Source of the DNA: Cognatiluteimonas weifangensis
GTDB lineage: Bacteria > Pseudomonadota > Gammaproteobacteria > Xanthomonadales > Xanthomonadaceae
Direction: 5' to 3'
Assembly: GCF_003416885.1 (NCBI RefSeq)
Contig: NZ_QVPD01000005.1
Span: 62,001-126,000 of the forward strand
DNA: 64,000 nucleotides
Numbering within the stretch: position 1 is the first letter of the stretch; each line of letters opens with the position of its first letter. This document shows positions 33,981 to 41,540 of the stretch, in pieces. The translations under genes and the position numbers were made by a program. The notes beneath the pieces are model-generated. The model searched no databases, was not told where the DNA came from, and worked only from the letters and a program-made list of their open reading frames with translations.

Positions 33981-34766
33981 TTAGTACCCGCAGACTCGTT
34001 TTTTGAACTCACTGTACGCCATAGGACTTCGGGCGGCGCACGAACTCTTTGACATCTCCGCGAAGTCGTCTAGCGAAAAACGTGGATCATTGGACACCGC
34101 GTTGTAGGTGCGAACAGAGCTCATTGCAAGGTCTTCATCGAATTCCTTGCTGCAGTCTCCTCCCCGCACGTAATTCACATATATCTCGTTATACAAATAG
34201 TTGCATGTGTCTTCGTCTCCCGGAACTTTTGAATGGAGCGGCGTCCGCTTCATCAATTGCTTTCCATTGCGGTAAGTTAAATCTTCGTGCATTCCTTCAT
34301 TGAACCGAAGGTCGACATGAATTCCGTCCGCAAGTTGCCTGGGGGAAATCTCCGCTCCGTCGGCTGCAGCGAACGCCTCTGACACCACCGGCTTCAAATG
34401 AGGTCCAAATTCCACGAAGAAGTAGGAGTCAATGGTGCCTGAGCCCCCTTCGCTATTCCTGACTAAAGCGATTTCGTTCCCCCTCGAATGGAAGCGCTTT
34501 TGGATGCTCAGGTATCCGCCTTCTTGCCTGAACACAATTAGCGGCCCTAGCGTCAGTGCTTGACCGAATTCGGCAATGCTTTCCACTTTTAGATCGCCAA
34601 GAGGCGCGGATGGCGCCGGTGGCGGCGAAGAAGTCGAAGGCACGGCCGGCGCCGCCGCAACAGTGGTGCCCTGCCGATTGACTGGCGGCGCGGGCTCGGT
34701 TTGTCCGCACGCTGCGACAAGCAGTCCGATGGTTGCAGCCGCAAGCGTCGTCTGAGTGATACGCAT
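33981..34766 (-). CDS. Cassette 5: lipoprotein of unknown function
   Basis: 261 aa from ATG 34766, chosen over ATG 34799 because GAGGGAAAAAG is directly upstream and the lipoprotein signal begins there. The lipobox is LLVAAC with Cys near residue 20, followed by a Pro/Ala/Ser-rich linker (about 25-60) and a folded domain of about 190 residues with four cysteines (TCNYLY, DCSKEF, SCAARS, RVCGY). The residue after Cys is Gly, favouring outer-membrane sorting. No family recognised. Confidence 0.8.
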   Translation of the reverse strand: MRITQTTLAAATIGLLVAACGQTEPAPPVNRQGTTVAAAPAVPSTSSPPPAPSAPLGDLKVESIAEFGQALTLGPLIVFRQEGGYLSIQKRFHSRGNEIALVRNSEGGSGTIDSYFFVEFGPHLKPVVSEAFAAADGAEISPRQLADGIHVDLRFNEGMHEDLTYRNGKQLMKRTPLHSKVPGDEDTCNYLYNEIYVNYVRGGDCSKEFDEDLAMSSVRTYNAVSNDPRFSLDDFAEMSKSSCAARSPMAYSEFKKRVCGY

Positions 34767-34802
34767 CTTTTTCCCTCGGCTATCGAGAACGTGTGCCATG
34801 CC

Positions 34803-34862
34803 GCCTAACGCCTGAATTAAGCCGAGCCGCGAAGCGGCTTCGGTTTGAACGAACTGTTAGGC
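34803..34862 (-). repeat. attC of cassette 4
   Basis: Boxes GCCTAAC (34803-34809) and GTTAGGC (34856-34862) on the plus strand, 60 bp, arms GAGCCGCGAAGCGGCTTC. The stop of cassette 4 (TAA) is part of R''. Confidence 0.93.
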
Positions 34863-35339
34863 GGCAACCGATGCCACCGTTGGAAGTTGTGGATAGCGCT
34901 TGTTGAACTCCGGATTGAGCTGACAAACCAATCGTTCTTCGAGCTCTTTGCGCCCAAGGAGCATAGGGACATAGCAAACGTGAAGATGTTCTTGGATCCA
35001 TTGGCGAGTAGATTCTTTGTGCTGCTCCGAGAATTTTTTCTGGGATCCAGCAGCTCCAAGCCCATGAGAACGGTCGTAAAGATGACGTGCAATCTTCAGG
35101 GCCAGCACATGATTCTCGGGATTGCGCATGTGCATACCGATGCGCTGCCGAATAGACGTCGTTTCGCCTACATAGAAAACACTAGATTGAAAGAAGAAGA
35201 CGTAAACGCCTCCTTCTATTGGGAGGTTGATGCGAAATTCGCGAGCAAAGGTCATCGGTACTCGCCGCGAGAGGTCAAGCAGCTCAGCCTGGCGCGCATC
35301 AAAAAATGCAGCTATTTCGTGGTTCGCGAAGTTCGTCAT
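34857..35339 (-). CDS. Cassette 4: GIY-YIG nuclease-like protein
   Basis: 160 aa. Residues 44-46 (GVY) and 56-58 (YVG), ten residues apart, match the GIY...YIG core. Arg64/Arg66 sit at the catalytic-arginine position, and Glu134/Glu135 with Asn142/Asn146 (KELEERLVCQLNPEFNKR) fit the catalytic Glu and the conserved Asn. A roughly 40-residue N-terminal extension and an insertion around 75-115 set it apart from UvrC/YhbQ types. Ribosome site AAAGGGA precedes ATG 35339. A DNA-cutting role, possibly in defence or mobility, is inference. Confidence 0.82.
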   Translation of the reverse strand: MTNFANHEIAAFFDARQAELLDLSRRVPMTFAREFRINLPIEGGVYVFFFQSSVFYVGETTSIRQRIGMHMRNPENHVLALKIARHLYDRSHGLGAAGSQKKFSEQHKESTRQWIQEHLHVCYVPMLLGRKELEERLVCQLNPEFNKRYPQLPTVASVAA

Positions 35340-35353
35340 TGAGTCCCTTTGCC

Positions 35354-35410
35354 GCCTAACGCCTGAGTTAAGCCGCGTCGCGCGGCGTCGGCTTGGACGA
35401 ATTGTTAGCG
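35354..35410 (-). repeat. attC of cassette 3
   Basis: Boxes GCCTAAC (35354-35360) and GTTAGCG (35404-35410) on the plus strand enclose a 57-bp palindrome, shorter-armed than the others (GCCGCGTCGCGCGGCG). The cassette 3 stop lies 21 bp upstream. Confidence 0.88.
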
Positions 35411-35431
35411 CTTAGCCGAGATGCTCGCCAG

Positions 35432-36007
35432 CTAGGGCTTCGGAACCACAGGAAACCAGTATGCGTACGCTGCAAAGCCGAGGCCAATTACCCCGAGAAT
35501 GAAGCCGCCGACGGTGTAGTACTTTTGCAGACGGTACTCGCGCCCTTTCAGGGCCACTAGCTCGCGAATCTGAGTTGTAAGCGGCTCCAGCTTATGAGAA
35601 CTGGCGGGCATTTCTTCCCGCAGTCGCTCTAAATGGATGCGAATCTCGCTAGGCAGACCTTCAAACGGCTCGCGGTCTTTCATCTCGCGGAGCAGCGACT
35701 CGAGCCAGTCTTGGTGTGGGCATAGGCTCAGATTCCGTTCCGCCAGAACTTCACGCAGTAGTACCCTAAGAGTTCTCTGGATATCGAGTTGCGTTACGTT
35801 CCGAGTCTCAGCGATCTGTTGAACATGCTGGAGGGTGAGTGACTTTCCCTTGTGCATCAGCGAAAGGGCAATATCCTCTCGAAAGAGTTTGCGCTGCTTC
35901 AGCCTTAGAAGCTCATCCACTAGGGTAGATCCCTGCCAGAATGCGAACGCTGCTGCCCCAATTAGCAGTGCGATCAAGACGATGCTGGCCCACTGTGGAA
36001 CTGTCAT
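35432..36007 (-). CDS. Cassette 3: two-helix membrane protein
   Basis: 191 aa. Membrane segments at about 7-26 (ASIVLIALLIGAAAFAFW) and 166-186 (VGGFILGVIGLGFAAYAYW) flank a charged helical region of about 130 residues with a winged-helix-like stretch (LTLQHVQQIAETRNVTQLDIQRTLRVLLREV). The C-terminal tail is very short. No family recognised; the layout resembles small effector or sensor membrane proteins, but no catalytic motif is visible. Confidence 0.75.
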   Translation of the reverse strand: MTVPQWASIVLIALLIGAAAFAFWQGSTLVDELLRLKQRKLFREDIALSLMHKGKSLTLQHVQQIAETRNVTQLDIQRTLRVLLREVLAERNLSLCPHQDWLESLLREMKDREPFEGLPSEIRIHLERLREEMPASSHKLEPLTTQIRELVALKGREYRLQKYYTVGGFILGVIGLGFAAYAYWFPVVPKP

Positions 36008-36010
36008 AAG

Positions 36011-36070
36011 CGCTAACGCCTGAATTAAGCCGAGCCGCGCAGCGGCTTCGGCTTGAATGAATTGTTAGAT
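36011..36070 (-). repeat. attC of cassette 2
   Basis: Boxes CGCTAAC (36011-36017) and GTTAGAT (36064-36070) on the plus strand, 60 bp, arms GAGCCGCGCAGCGGCTTC, nearly identical to the attC of cassettes 1 and 4. Confidence 0.92.
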
Positions 36071-36763
36071 TCCCTGCGCATTAGCCCAAACACCCTCATA
36101 GAGCGCGACCTTGGCCGCAACTAGTTCAGTAGGCAGTGGCGCAAGGTATGTGGGCTTCCTGTCCGCAGCATCCTTAATCGAGGCGCCTAGTACCCAGCAA
36201 TGAAGTTGATCAACAATAATCAAACGGTCATGTATTTCGCGAGTGGAGCGGACCTCAAGGTTGGCATTGTGTTGCTGGCGGAACGCGACGGAAGCCGCGG
36301 CGACGCTTACCGCGTAGCGGCTAGCCAATAACCGGACGGCGACACCTGGTCGACAGTTGCTCAAGTAAGCATCGAACACCTGTGCGTCCATGTATGGATC
36401 GACCGCCAGCAACGAGTGCTCGGCTGATGAGACAACGTCGTTTAATGCGCGGAAGAAGTCATATACGGCACCTGGGCCAAATACTTGACCCTCTGGTTCC
36501 GGCAATGACTGTTCTAAAGAGGCCGCCGCGGTGTGAAGCGTCGTAAGGATCTGGCCGACGTTAGAGCTTCGATTAAGATTTCCCGCTGCCCAGTCCGAAG
36601 CCATCTTAAAGCCGATCGCTTCGCGTGGATTCCACTCGGCAACAAGCGCATTCGCTTTGCCTAGCCATTGAAAGTGTTCGCGCTGGTAAGCGATCCGACT
36701 ATCCGTTGGAGGCGGACTTTCGAGCAGCAAATTGATTTGTTCCAGAAGTAGCCGTGGAGTCAT
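36065..36763 (-). CDS. Cassette 2: phospholipase D-like domain protein
   Basis: 232 aa. A helical N-terminal region (1-95) is followed by a PLD-like half domain: LLAVDPYMD (119-126), VAVRLLAS, and IHDRLIIVD (177-185) with GASIKD (193-198). His178 and Asp185 occupy the positions of the HxK(x4)D catalytic motif, but Lys is replaced by Arg180. Proteins with IHDR...GxSxKD occur as accessory and putative defence genes. Only one such motif is present, so a dimer would be needed for an active site. The stop lies in R'' of its attC; no ribosome site is obvious. Confidence 0.75.
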   Translation of the reverse strand: MTPRLLLEQINLLLESPPPTDSRIAYQREHFQWLGKANALVAEWNPREAIGFKMASDWAAGNLNRSSNVGQILTTLHTAAASLEQSLPEPEGQVFGPGAVYDFFRALNDVVSSAEHSLLAVDPYMDAQVFDAYLSNCRPGVAVRLLASRYAVSVAAASVAFRQQHNANLEVRSTREIHDRLIIVDQLHCWVLGASIKDAADRKPTYLAPLPTELVAAKVALYEGVWANAQGI

Positions 36764-36770
36764 GTTGGCA

Positions 36771-36830
36771 ATCTAACGCCTGAATTAGGCCGAGCCGCGC
36801 AGCGGCTTCGGCTTGAATGAATTGTTAGGC
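36771..36830 (-). repeat. attC of cassette 1
   Basis: Boxes ATCTAAC (36771-36777) and GTTAGGC (36824-36830) on the plus strand, 60 bp, arms GAGCCGCGCAGCGGCTTC. Confidence 0.92.
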
Positions 36831-37172
36831 CTGCTGCGAGAAGGTATGGCCACATGTATGGCAGAAGAAATTATCGAGGACATTGTCGTCGATTATCTCG
36901 CCCAGCTTTGCTCCGGCAAGCGCGCCAGCTGTAGCTCCAGCGATGGCGCCGATTGCTGCTCCCGCGATTGTGGCCACAGCCTGGACTGGAATTGTGGAGT
37001 CTTCCGTGAAATGAAGCGCCAACTCGCCGCCATTTTTGGCTCCCACTACTGCTCCGGCCAATGCAGTCCCTCCTGCTGCGATGCCGCCGGCCGTAGCGCC
37101 TACTGCAGTGCCAGTCCGGCGCCCGTAGTTGCGGGCCTCCACGTTCGCTGCCCCGCATTTTGGACAACTCAT
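36825..37172 (-). CDS. Cassette 1: zinc-ribbon / glycine-zipper membrane protein
   Basis: 115 aa from ATG 37172 (MSCPKCGAANVEARN), preceded by GAGGGAGCGAAGG; the frame extends upstream, but that part lies across the array boundary. CPKC at residues 3-6 and CHTC near residue 105 form two half zinc ribbons at opposite ends. Between them are two glycine/alanine-zipper hydrophobic segments (about 20-46 and 62-92) that could insert in a membrane as a hairpin. The termini could come together to bind one zinc. No known function. Confidence 0.72.
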   Translation of the reverse strand: MSCPKCGAANVEARNYGRRTGTAVGATAGGIAAGGTALAGAVVGAKNGGELALHFTEDSTIPVQAVATIAGAAIGAIAGATAGALAGAKLGEIIDDNVLDNFFCHTCGHTFSQQA

Positions 37173-37190
37173 TCCTTCGCTCCCTCGCAG

Positions 37191-37260
37191 GCCTAACATC
37201 ATTCGGTTGCGGCAAAGGCGGATTAAGCGTGCCACGCAACAGGTCGTGGCGGCGGCCGCA
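37191..37260 (-). repeat. Array boundary: core site and possible attI remnant
   Basis: Plus-strand GCCTAAC (37191-37197), i.e. GTTAGGC on the cassette strand, is the insertion point of cassette 1. The cassette-strand sequence just upstream, CAACCGAATGATGTTAGGC, recalls an attI core, and the next bases do not fold as a standard attC. No intI frame exists between here and 37448; 37261-37447 shows nothing else recognisable. Confidence 0.5.
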
Positions 37261-37447
37261 GGTAGGGACACCGTCACGCGAACAAGCGCTTGCAGCTGCT
37301 GATGCAGCCTAATCCCGCCGCCCAATCCGGTTTGATTCCCGCCATATGATCCGGCCTTGTTCCCCCAAGGCTAGGTCCCCTTTTGGCCGAGTCTACGCCT
37401 GCCGCTGGCTCAGGGCCTGCGACCGACCGGCGCGGTCGATGGCGAAG

Positions 37448-38320
37448 TCAACTGGCACGGTGCCGGTGCGGCAGCAGCGCCCAGCGCGGGTCGCGGGTTT
37501 GCCAGTCGCCTTGCAGCCAGCGCTGCGTGTCGGTTTCGGCGCGCTGGATGAGTTCGGCGGTTTTGGAGAAATCGTAGGTATTGGTGGCCAGCGGGCACAG
37601 CGGCGGCACTACCACCAGCTCGCAGCGGTCGGCGAAGCGGTCGACGTCGGCCAGCAGTTGCCGCATCGCCAGCAGGTTGAGCGCGTGCAGGGCGATGGCG
37701 ACGGCGCCGCGCGGCGGCGCGCGCAGTGCGCACGGCAGGCCGGTGGGCAGCACGATCACGCGGCTGGCGCCCAGCGCGTACGCGGCCGCGATCGGGGTAT
37801 TGCTGGCGATGCCGCCGTCGATCAGCGCGCGTCCGTCGACCGTCACCGCCGGAAACACCGCCGGGATCGCGGCGCTGGCCAGCAGCGCCTGCGCGGCGTC
37901 GCCTGCGGACAGGACCACCTCGGTGCCGTCGAGCGCGTCGGTGGCGATCACGTGGCAGGGCAGCGGCGCGTCCTGCAGCCGGCGGTAGGGCAGTTGCGCG
38001 TCGATCAGCGTGCGCAGGCGGTGCGGGAAGGCGAGGTGGTCGCGGCGCCCGGCCAGGCACAGCGCGGTGCCCAGCAGCGAGAACGGAAACACGTCGGCGC
38101 TGCGCAGGCCCAGCCAGATGCGTTGCAGCCGGGCGATGCCGGCCGCGTCCGGGGCGGCAGCGTAGTAGGCGGCGTTGATCGCGCCGACCGAGGCGCCGAC
38201 CACGAAGTCCGGGCGCAGGCCGGCGCGGTCGAGCGCCTGCAGCATGCCGACCTGGACCGCGCCCAGGCTGCCGCCGCCGGCCAGCACGAAGGCGGTCTTG
38301 CGCGGGGCGGGCGTGGACAT
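37448..38320 (-). CDS. Patatin-like phospholipase (RssA/NTE type)
   Basis: 290 aa. Serine-aspartate dyad lipase fold: oxyanion loop LAGGGSLGAVQVG at residue 13, nucleophile elbow GASVG (Ser44), and the catalytic Asp in LIDGGIASNTP near residue 165. Length and motif spacing fit bacterial patatin-like proteins of the RssA group. It lies 12 bp upstream of nothing else in its direction and follows the Rieske/FAD oxidoreductase gene closely, so the two may be co-transcribed. Substrate unknown. Confidence 0.9.
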   Translation of the reverse strand: MSTPAPRKTAFVLAGGGSLGAVQVGMLQALDRAGLRPDFVVGASVGAINAAYYAAAPDAAGIARLQRIWLGLRSADVFPFSLLGTALCLAGRRDHLAFPHRLRTLIDAQLPYRRLQDAPLPCHVIATDALDGTEVVLSAGDAAQALLASAAIPAVFPAVTVDGRALIDGGIASNTPIAAAYALGASRVIVLPTGLPCALRAPPRGAVAIALHALNLLAMRQLLADVDRFADRCELVVVPPLCPLATNTYDFSKTAELIQRAETDTQRWLQGDWQTRDPRWALLPHRHRAS

Positions 38321-38332
38321 GGCGGCGGGCGC

Positions 38333-39847
38333 TCAGGCCTGCAGTTGCGCTTCGATCCGCAGGTTTTCGGCGTCGCGCCCGGCCGAGGCCGCGGCGATCA
38401 GCCGGCCGCCGCGGTAGTAGCGCGCGGTGAAGTCGTGCGCGGGCAGCGCGCCGTCGATGCGGACCTCGTCCCAGCCCTGGGCGTTGCCGGTGAAGCGCAG
38501 CTCCAGGTCGTAGTGGTGGGTCCAGAAGAACGGCACGTCGGCGAACGCCGCATTGGCGCCCAGCAGGTTGGCCGCGGCGGCCTGGCCCTGGCGCTGCGCG
38601 TGCACCCAGTGCTCGACCCGGGCGCGCTCGCCGCCGGCCACCGGATAGCGGGCGACGTCGCCGGCGGCGTAGTGGCCGGGCAGGGAAGTCTGCAGCTGCG
38701 CGTCGACCAGGATGCCGTTGTCCACCGCGATCCCGGCGGCGCTGGCCAGCGCGGTGCGCGGGATCACGCCGGCGCCGACGATCACCACGTCCGCCACCAC
38801 CCGGCTGCCGTCGGCCAGGGTCAGCGCCTGGCCGTCGTAGCCGCTGGCGGTGGTGCCCAGGTGGAAGACCACGCCGTGCGCGCGGTGCAGGTCGGCGAAC
38901 AGGCTGCCGAGCTCGGGCCCGAGGATGCGTTCCATCGGGATCGCTTCGGGCGCCACCACGTGCACCGCGAGCCCGCGTGCGCGCAGCGCGGCCGCGGCTT
39001 CCAGGCCGATGAAGCCGGCGCCGATCAGGGCCACCGAGCTCGCCTGTGCGCAGGCGGCGATGATCGCGCGGGCGTCGCCCAGCGAGCGCAGCGCGAACAC
39101 GTTGGGGTGCTCGAAGCCGGGGGTCGGCAGGCGCCGCGGCTCGGCGCCGGTGGCCAGCAGCAGGGCGTCGTAGCCGAAACGCTCGCCGGCGGCGGTGCGC
39201 ACCTCGTGCGCGGCGGGGTCGATCGCGGCGACCTCGCAGGCCAGGCGCAGGCCGATGCGCTGCTCGGCGTAGAACTCCGGGCCCTGCAGCGGGATCCAGT
39301 CTTCCGGCGCGGTGCCGGCGAGGTAGTCCTTGGACAGGTTGGGGCGGTCGACCGGCGCGGCCGGATCGGCGCTGAGCATGGTCAGGCTGCCGTCGTAGCC
39401 GAGCTCGCGCAGGCGCAGCGCGGCCGCGTAACCGGCGGCGCCGCCGCCGACGATGACGATCCGCTGCGGCGCGGCGCGGGGGGCCGGCGGCGCCGGCAGC
39501 GGCGCGGTATCGGCCTCGCGCACGAACACGGTGTCGCCGACGACCTCGGTGCGCCAGCGCGGCAGCGGCGCGAACGCCGGCGCGCGCAGCGCCGCACCGG
39601 TGCGCAGGCTGAAGCAGGCGTGGTGCCAGGGGCAGCGGATCTCGCCGTCGCTCACCAGGCCTTCGGCCAGCGGCGCGCCGTAATGGGTGCAGTGGCCGCC
39701 GACCGCGTGGATGCCGTCGTCCAGCCGCGCCAGCAGCACCGCCTCGCCGTCGACGTGGCCGGCGAGCACGCCGGCCATCGGCACGTCGGCCAGGGGCACG
39801 CCCTGGCGCAGGTCGGGGCCGGGGGGCGGGGTGTCGGTGTGGGCCAT
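38333..39847 (-). CDS. Rieske-domain FAD-dependent ferredoxin-reductase-like protein (AIFM3-like)
   Basis: 504 aa. Residues 10-115 form a Rieske [2Fe-2S] domain with CTHYGAPL and CPWHHACF (Cys-His and Cys-His ligands). From about 128 a class I pyridine-nucleotide disulfide oxidoreductase follows: FAD motif IVIVGGGAAGYAAA, NAD motif VALIGAGFIGLEAA, and ATGAEPRRL, then the reductase C-terminal domain (YDLELRFTGNAQGWDE). The same fusion is seen in AIFM3-like proteins. The electron acceptor is unknown. AGGAGATC stands before ATG 39847. Confidence 0.92.
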   Translation of the reverse strand: MAHTDTPPPGPDLRQGVPLADVPMAGVLAGHVDGEAVLLARLDDGIHAVGGHCTHYGAPLAEGLVSDGEIRCPWHHACFSLRTGAALRAPAFAPLPRWRTEVVGDTVFVREADTAPLPAPPAPRAAPQRIVIVGGGAAGYAAALRLRELGYDGSLTMLSADPAAPVDRPNLSKDYLAGTAPEDWIPLQGPEFYAEQRIGLRLACEVAAIDPAAHEVRTAAGERFGYDALLLATGAEPRRLPTPGFEHPNVFALRSLGDARAIIAACAQASSVALIGAGFIGLEAAAALRARGLAVHVVAPEAIPMERILGPELGSLFADLHRAHGVVFHLGTTASGYDGQALTLADGSRVVADVVIVGAGVIPRTALASAAGIAVDNGILVDAQLQTSLPGHYAAGDVARYPVAGGERARVEHWVHAQRQGQAAAANLLGANAAFADVPFFWTHHYDLELRFTGNAQGWDEVRIDGALPAHDFTARYYRGGRLIAAASAGRDAENLRIEAQLQA

Positions 39848-40024
39848 GGCGGATCTCCTGAGGGTGGAACGACGATGACGGGCCCGTTTGCGCGGGCGGC
39901 ACGGATTGGATGCGGCAGGTCGCGGCGGGTTCCCGCGGGGCTGCGGCGGGGCCCGCGGCGCGGTCGGGAACCTCGCGGCTACTGGCGCATCTGCAGGAGT
40001 ATCCATCCGTGAGAGGACATTCCG

Positions 40025-40666
40025 ATGCTTGACGCCCGCCTGCAGATCGTCGAGGCCACGCCGGCAACGGCGGCGCCGGACACCGCCGACAGTGTGCGCC
40101 CCACCCGCCAGCAGGCCGAGGCCGCGGTCCGCACCCTGATCCGCTGGGCCGGCGACCGCCCGGCGCGCGAGGGCCTGGCCGACACCCCGGCGCGGGTGGT
40201 GCGCGCCTACGAGGAATGGTTCGGCGGCTACGCACTGGACCCGGAGGCGATCCTCGGCCGCACCTTCGACCGCGCCGGCTACGACGACATCGTGCTGCTG
40301 CGCGACATCCCGGTGCGCTCGGTGTGCGAGCACCACATGGCGCCGATCCGCGGCGTCGCCCATGTCGCCTACCTGCCCGGCGAGCGCGTGGTCGGCATCT
40401 CCAAGCTGGCCCGGCTGGTGGACGCCTACGCGCGGCGGCTGCAGATCCAGGAGCGCCTGACCGCCGAGATCGCCGACACCCTGCAGCAAGTGCTGCAGCC
40501 GCGCGGGGTCGCGGTGGTGGTGCAGGCCACCCATGAGTGCATCGCCTCGCGCGGGATCGGCATGCAGGGCGTGGCGATGGTGACCCGGCGCCTGCTGGGC
40601 GCCTTCGAGCAGGACCCGGCGCGGCGCGAGATCCTGGCGCTGCTGGGCGCCGGGCGCGCAGACTGA
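40025..40666 (+). CDS. folE: GTP cyclohydrolase I (FolE, zinc-dependent)
   Basis: 213 aa. Forms 7,8-dihydroneopterin triphosphate. Zinc ligands are visible in SVCEHHMAP and the Cys in [35 protein letters not shown] and [13 protein letters not shown] are family signatures. A 35-residue N-terminal extension is less conserved. Ribosome site AGAGGA precedes the ATG. The window also holds folE2, so zinc-dependent and zinc-independent enzymes coexist. It is followed at 40 bp by an ECF sigma factor gene. Confidence 0.96.
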   Translation: MLDARLQIVEATPATAAPDTADSVRPTRQQAEAAVRTLIRWAGDRPAREGLADTPARVVRAYEEWFGGYALDPEAILGRTFDRAGYDDIVLLRDIPVRSVCEHHMAPIRGVAHVAYLPGERVVGISKLARLVDAYARRLQIQERLTAEIADTLQQVLQPRGVAVVVQATHECIASRGIGMQGVAMVTRRLLGAFEQDPARREILALLGAGRAD

Positions 40667-40706
40667 CCGTGCCGGCGCCCGGGCCGGGAGACGAGGAGGC
40701 CATCCC

Positions 40707-41423
40707 ATGCTGCAGTCCCACGATACGCGCGCCCGCGATTACGCCGCGCTGGAAGACGCCGACCTGGTCGCGCTGGTGCGCGACGGCGACCGCCAGGCGT
40801 TCCGCCACATCATGCGCCGCAGCAACCAGCGCCTGTTCCGCGTCGCCCGCGGCGTGCTCAACAACGATGACGAAGCCGAGGACGTGGTCCAGGAGGCCTA
40901 CGTGCACGCATACGAAAAACTCGCGACGTTCCGCGGCGAGGCGTCGCTGCTGACCTGGCTCACCCGGATCGTGCTCAACGAGGCCTACGGCCGCGTGCGG
41001 CGGCGGCATCCGACGGTGGACATCGAGCAGGTCGAGACGGCGCAGGCCGAGGGCGGGCGCGTGCTCGCGTTCCCGTCGCGGTTCGGCAGCGAGGACCCGG
41101 CCGCGGCGGCGGCGCGCGAGCAGATGCGGCGGCTGCTGGAACGCGCGGTGGACGAGCTGCCGGAGCCGTTCCGGATCGTGTTCGTGCTGCGCGAGATCGA
41201 GGAATGCACGGTCGAGGAGACCGCGGCCAGCCTGGAACTGCGCCCGGAAACGGTGAAGACGCGCCTGTACCGCGCCCGCCGATTGCTGCGCGCGAGCCTG
41301 CACGACAGCCTGGCGACGTCGCTGGGCGATGCGTTCCCGTTCCTGGGGCCGCGCTGCGACCGCGTCACCGAGACGGTGATGCAGCGCCTGGAGGGTCGGC
41401 CGCCGCTGCCGCCGGCCGCCTGA
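40707..41423 (+). CDS. ECF-type RNA polymerase sigma factor
   Basis: 238 aa. Sigma-70 region 2 covers about residues 25-95 (ALVRDGDRQAFRHIMRR, DDEAEDVVQEAYVHAYEKLATFRGEASLLTWLTRI), and region 4 about 145-200 (LPEPFRIVFVLREIEECTVEETAASLELRPETVKTRLYRARRLLR). A 45-residue linker separates them. No anti-sigma gene is adjacent: the next gene is convergent and encodes an MFS protein. Ribosome site GAGGAGG precedes the ATG. The regulon is not predictable. Confidence 0.92.
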   Translation: MLQSHDTRARDYAALEDADLVALVRDGDRQAFRHIMRRSNQRLFRVARGVLNNDDEAEDVVQEAYVHAYEKLATFRGEASLLTWLTRIVLNEAYGRVRRRHPTVDIEQVETAQAEGGRVLAFPSRFGSEDPAAAAAREQMRRLLERAVDELPEPFRIVFVLREIEECTVEETAASLELRPETVKTRLYRARRLLRASLHDSLATSLGDAFPFLGPRCDRVTETVMQRLEGRPPLPPAA

Positions 41424-41540
41424 GCGTCGGCGCCTGCCGCCGTCCCCGCGGATGCCCGCGCGCCGCTGCCGTTGCCGTTCGCCGGAGCGGCGCCAGTCGC
41501 GATTGCCCGTCCGCGCCCGCACCCGCGGGCGCCCGGCGCT

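Larger units (their letters stand above)
31965..37197 (-). mobile_element. Integron gene-cassette array (8 cassettes, no integrase adjacent; CALIN-like)
   Basis: Eight genes all read leftward and each is followed by a 55-70 bp imperfect palindrome bounded by RYYYAAC and GTTRRRY boxes: the attC structure of integron cassettes, here with the xanthomonad-type core TTCAAGCCGAAGCCGC. In most cassettes the stop codon lies inside or beside the R'' box. The DNA is clearly AT-richer than the flanks. The probable attI end is on the right (37191). No tyrosine recombinase is found on either side within the window. Confidence 0.92.

Noticed and set aside
34845-35342. Plus-strand 165-codon frame opposite the GIY-YIG gene
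   Set aside because: The minus-strand gene has a ribosome site, conserved catalytic residues, and a stop inside its attC; the plus frame has none of these.
37261-37447. Residual integrase gene fragment to the right of the array
   Set aside because: The space is under 200 bp and no frame resembles a tyrosine recombinase.
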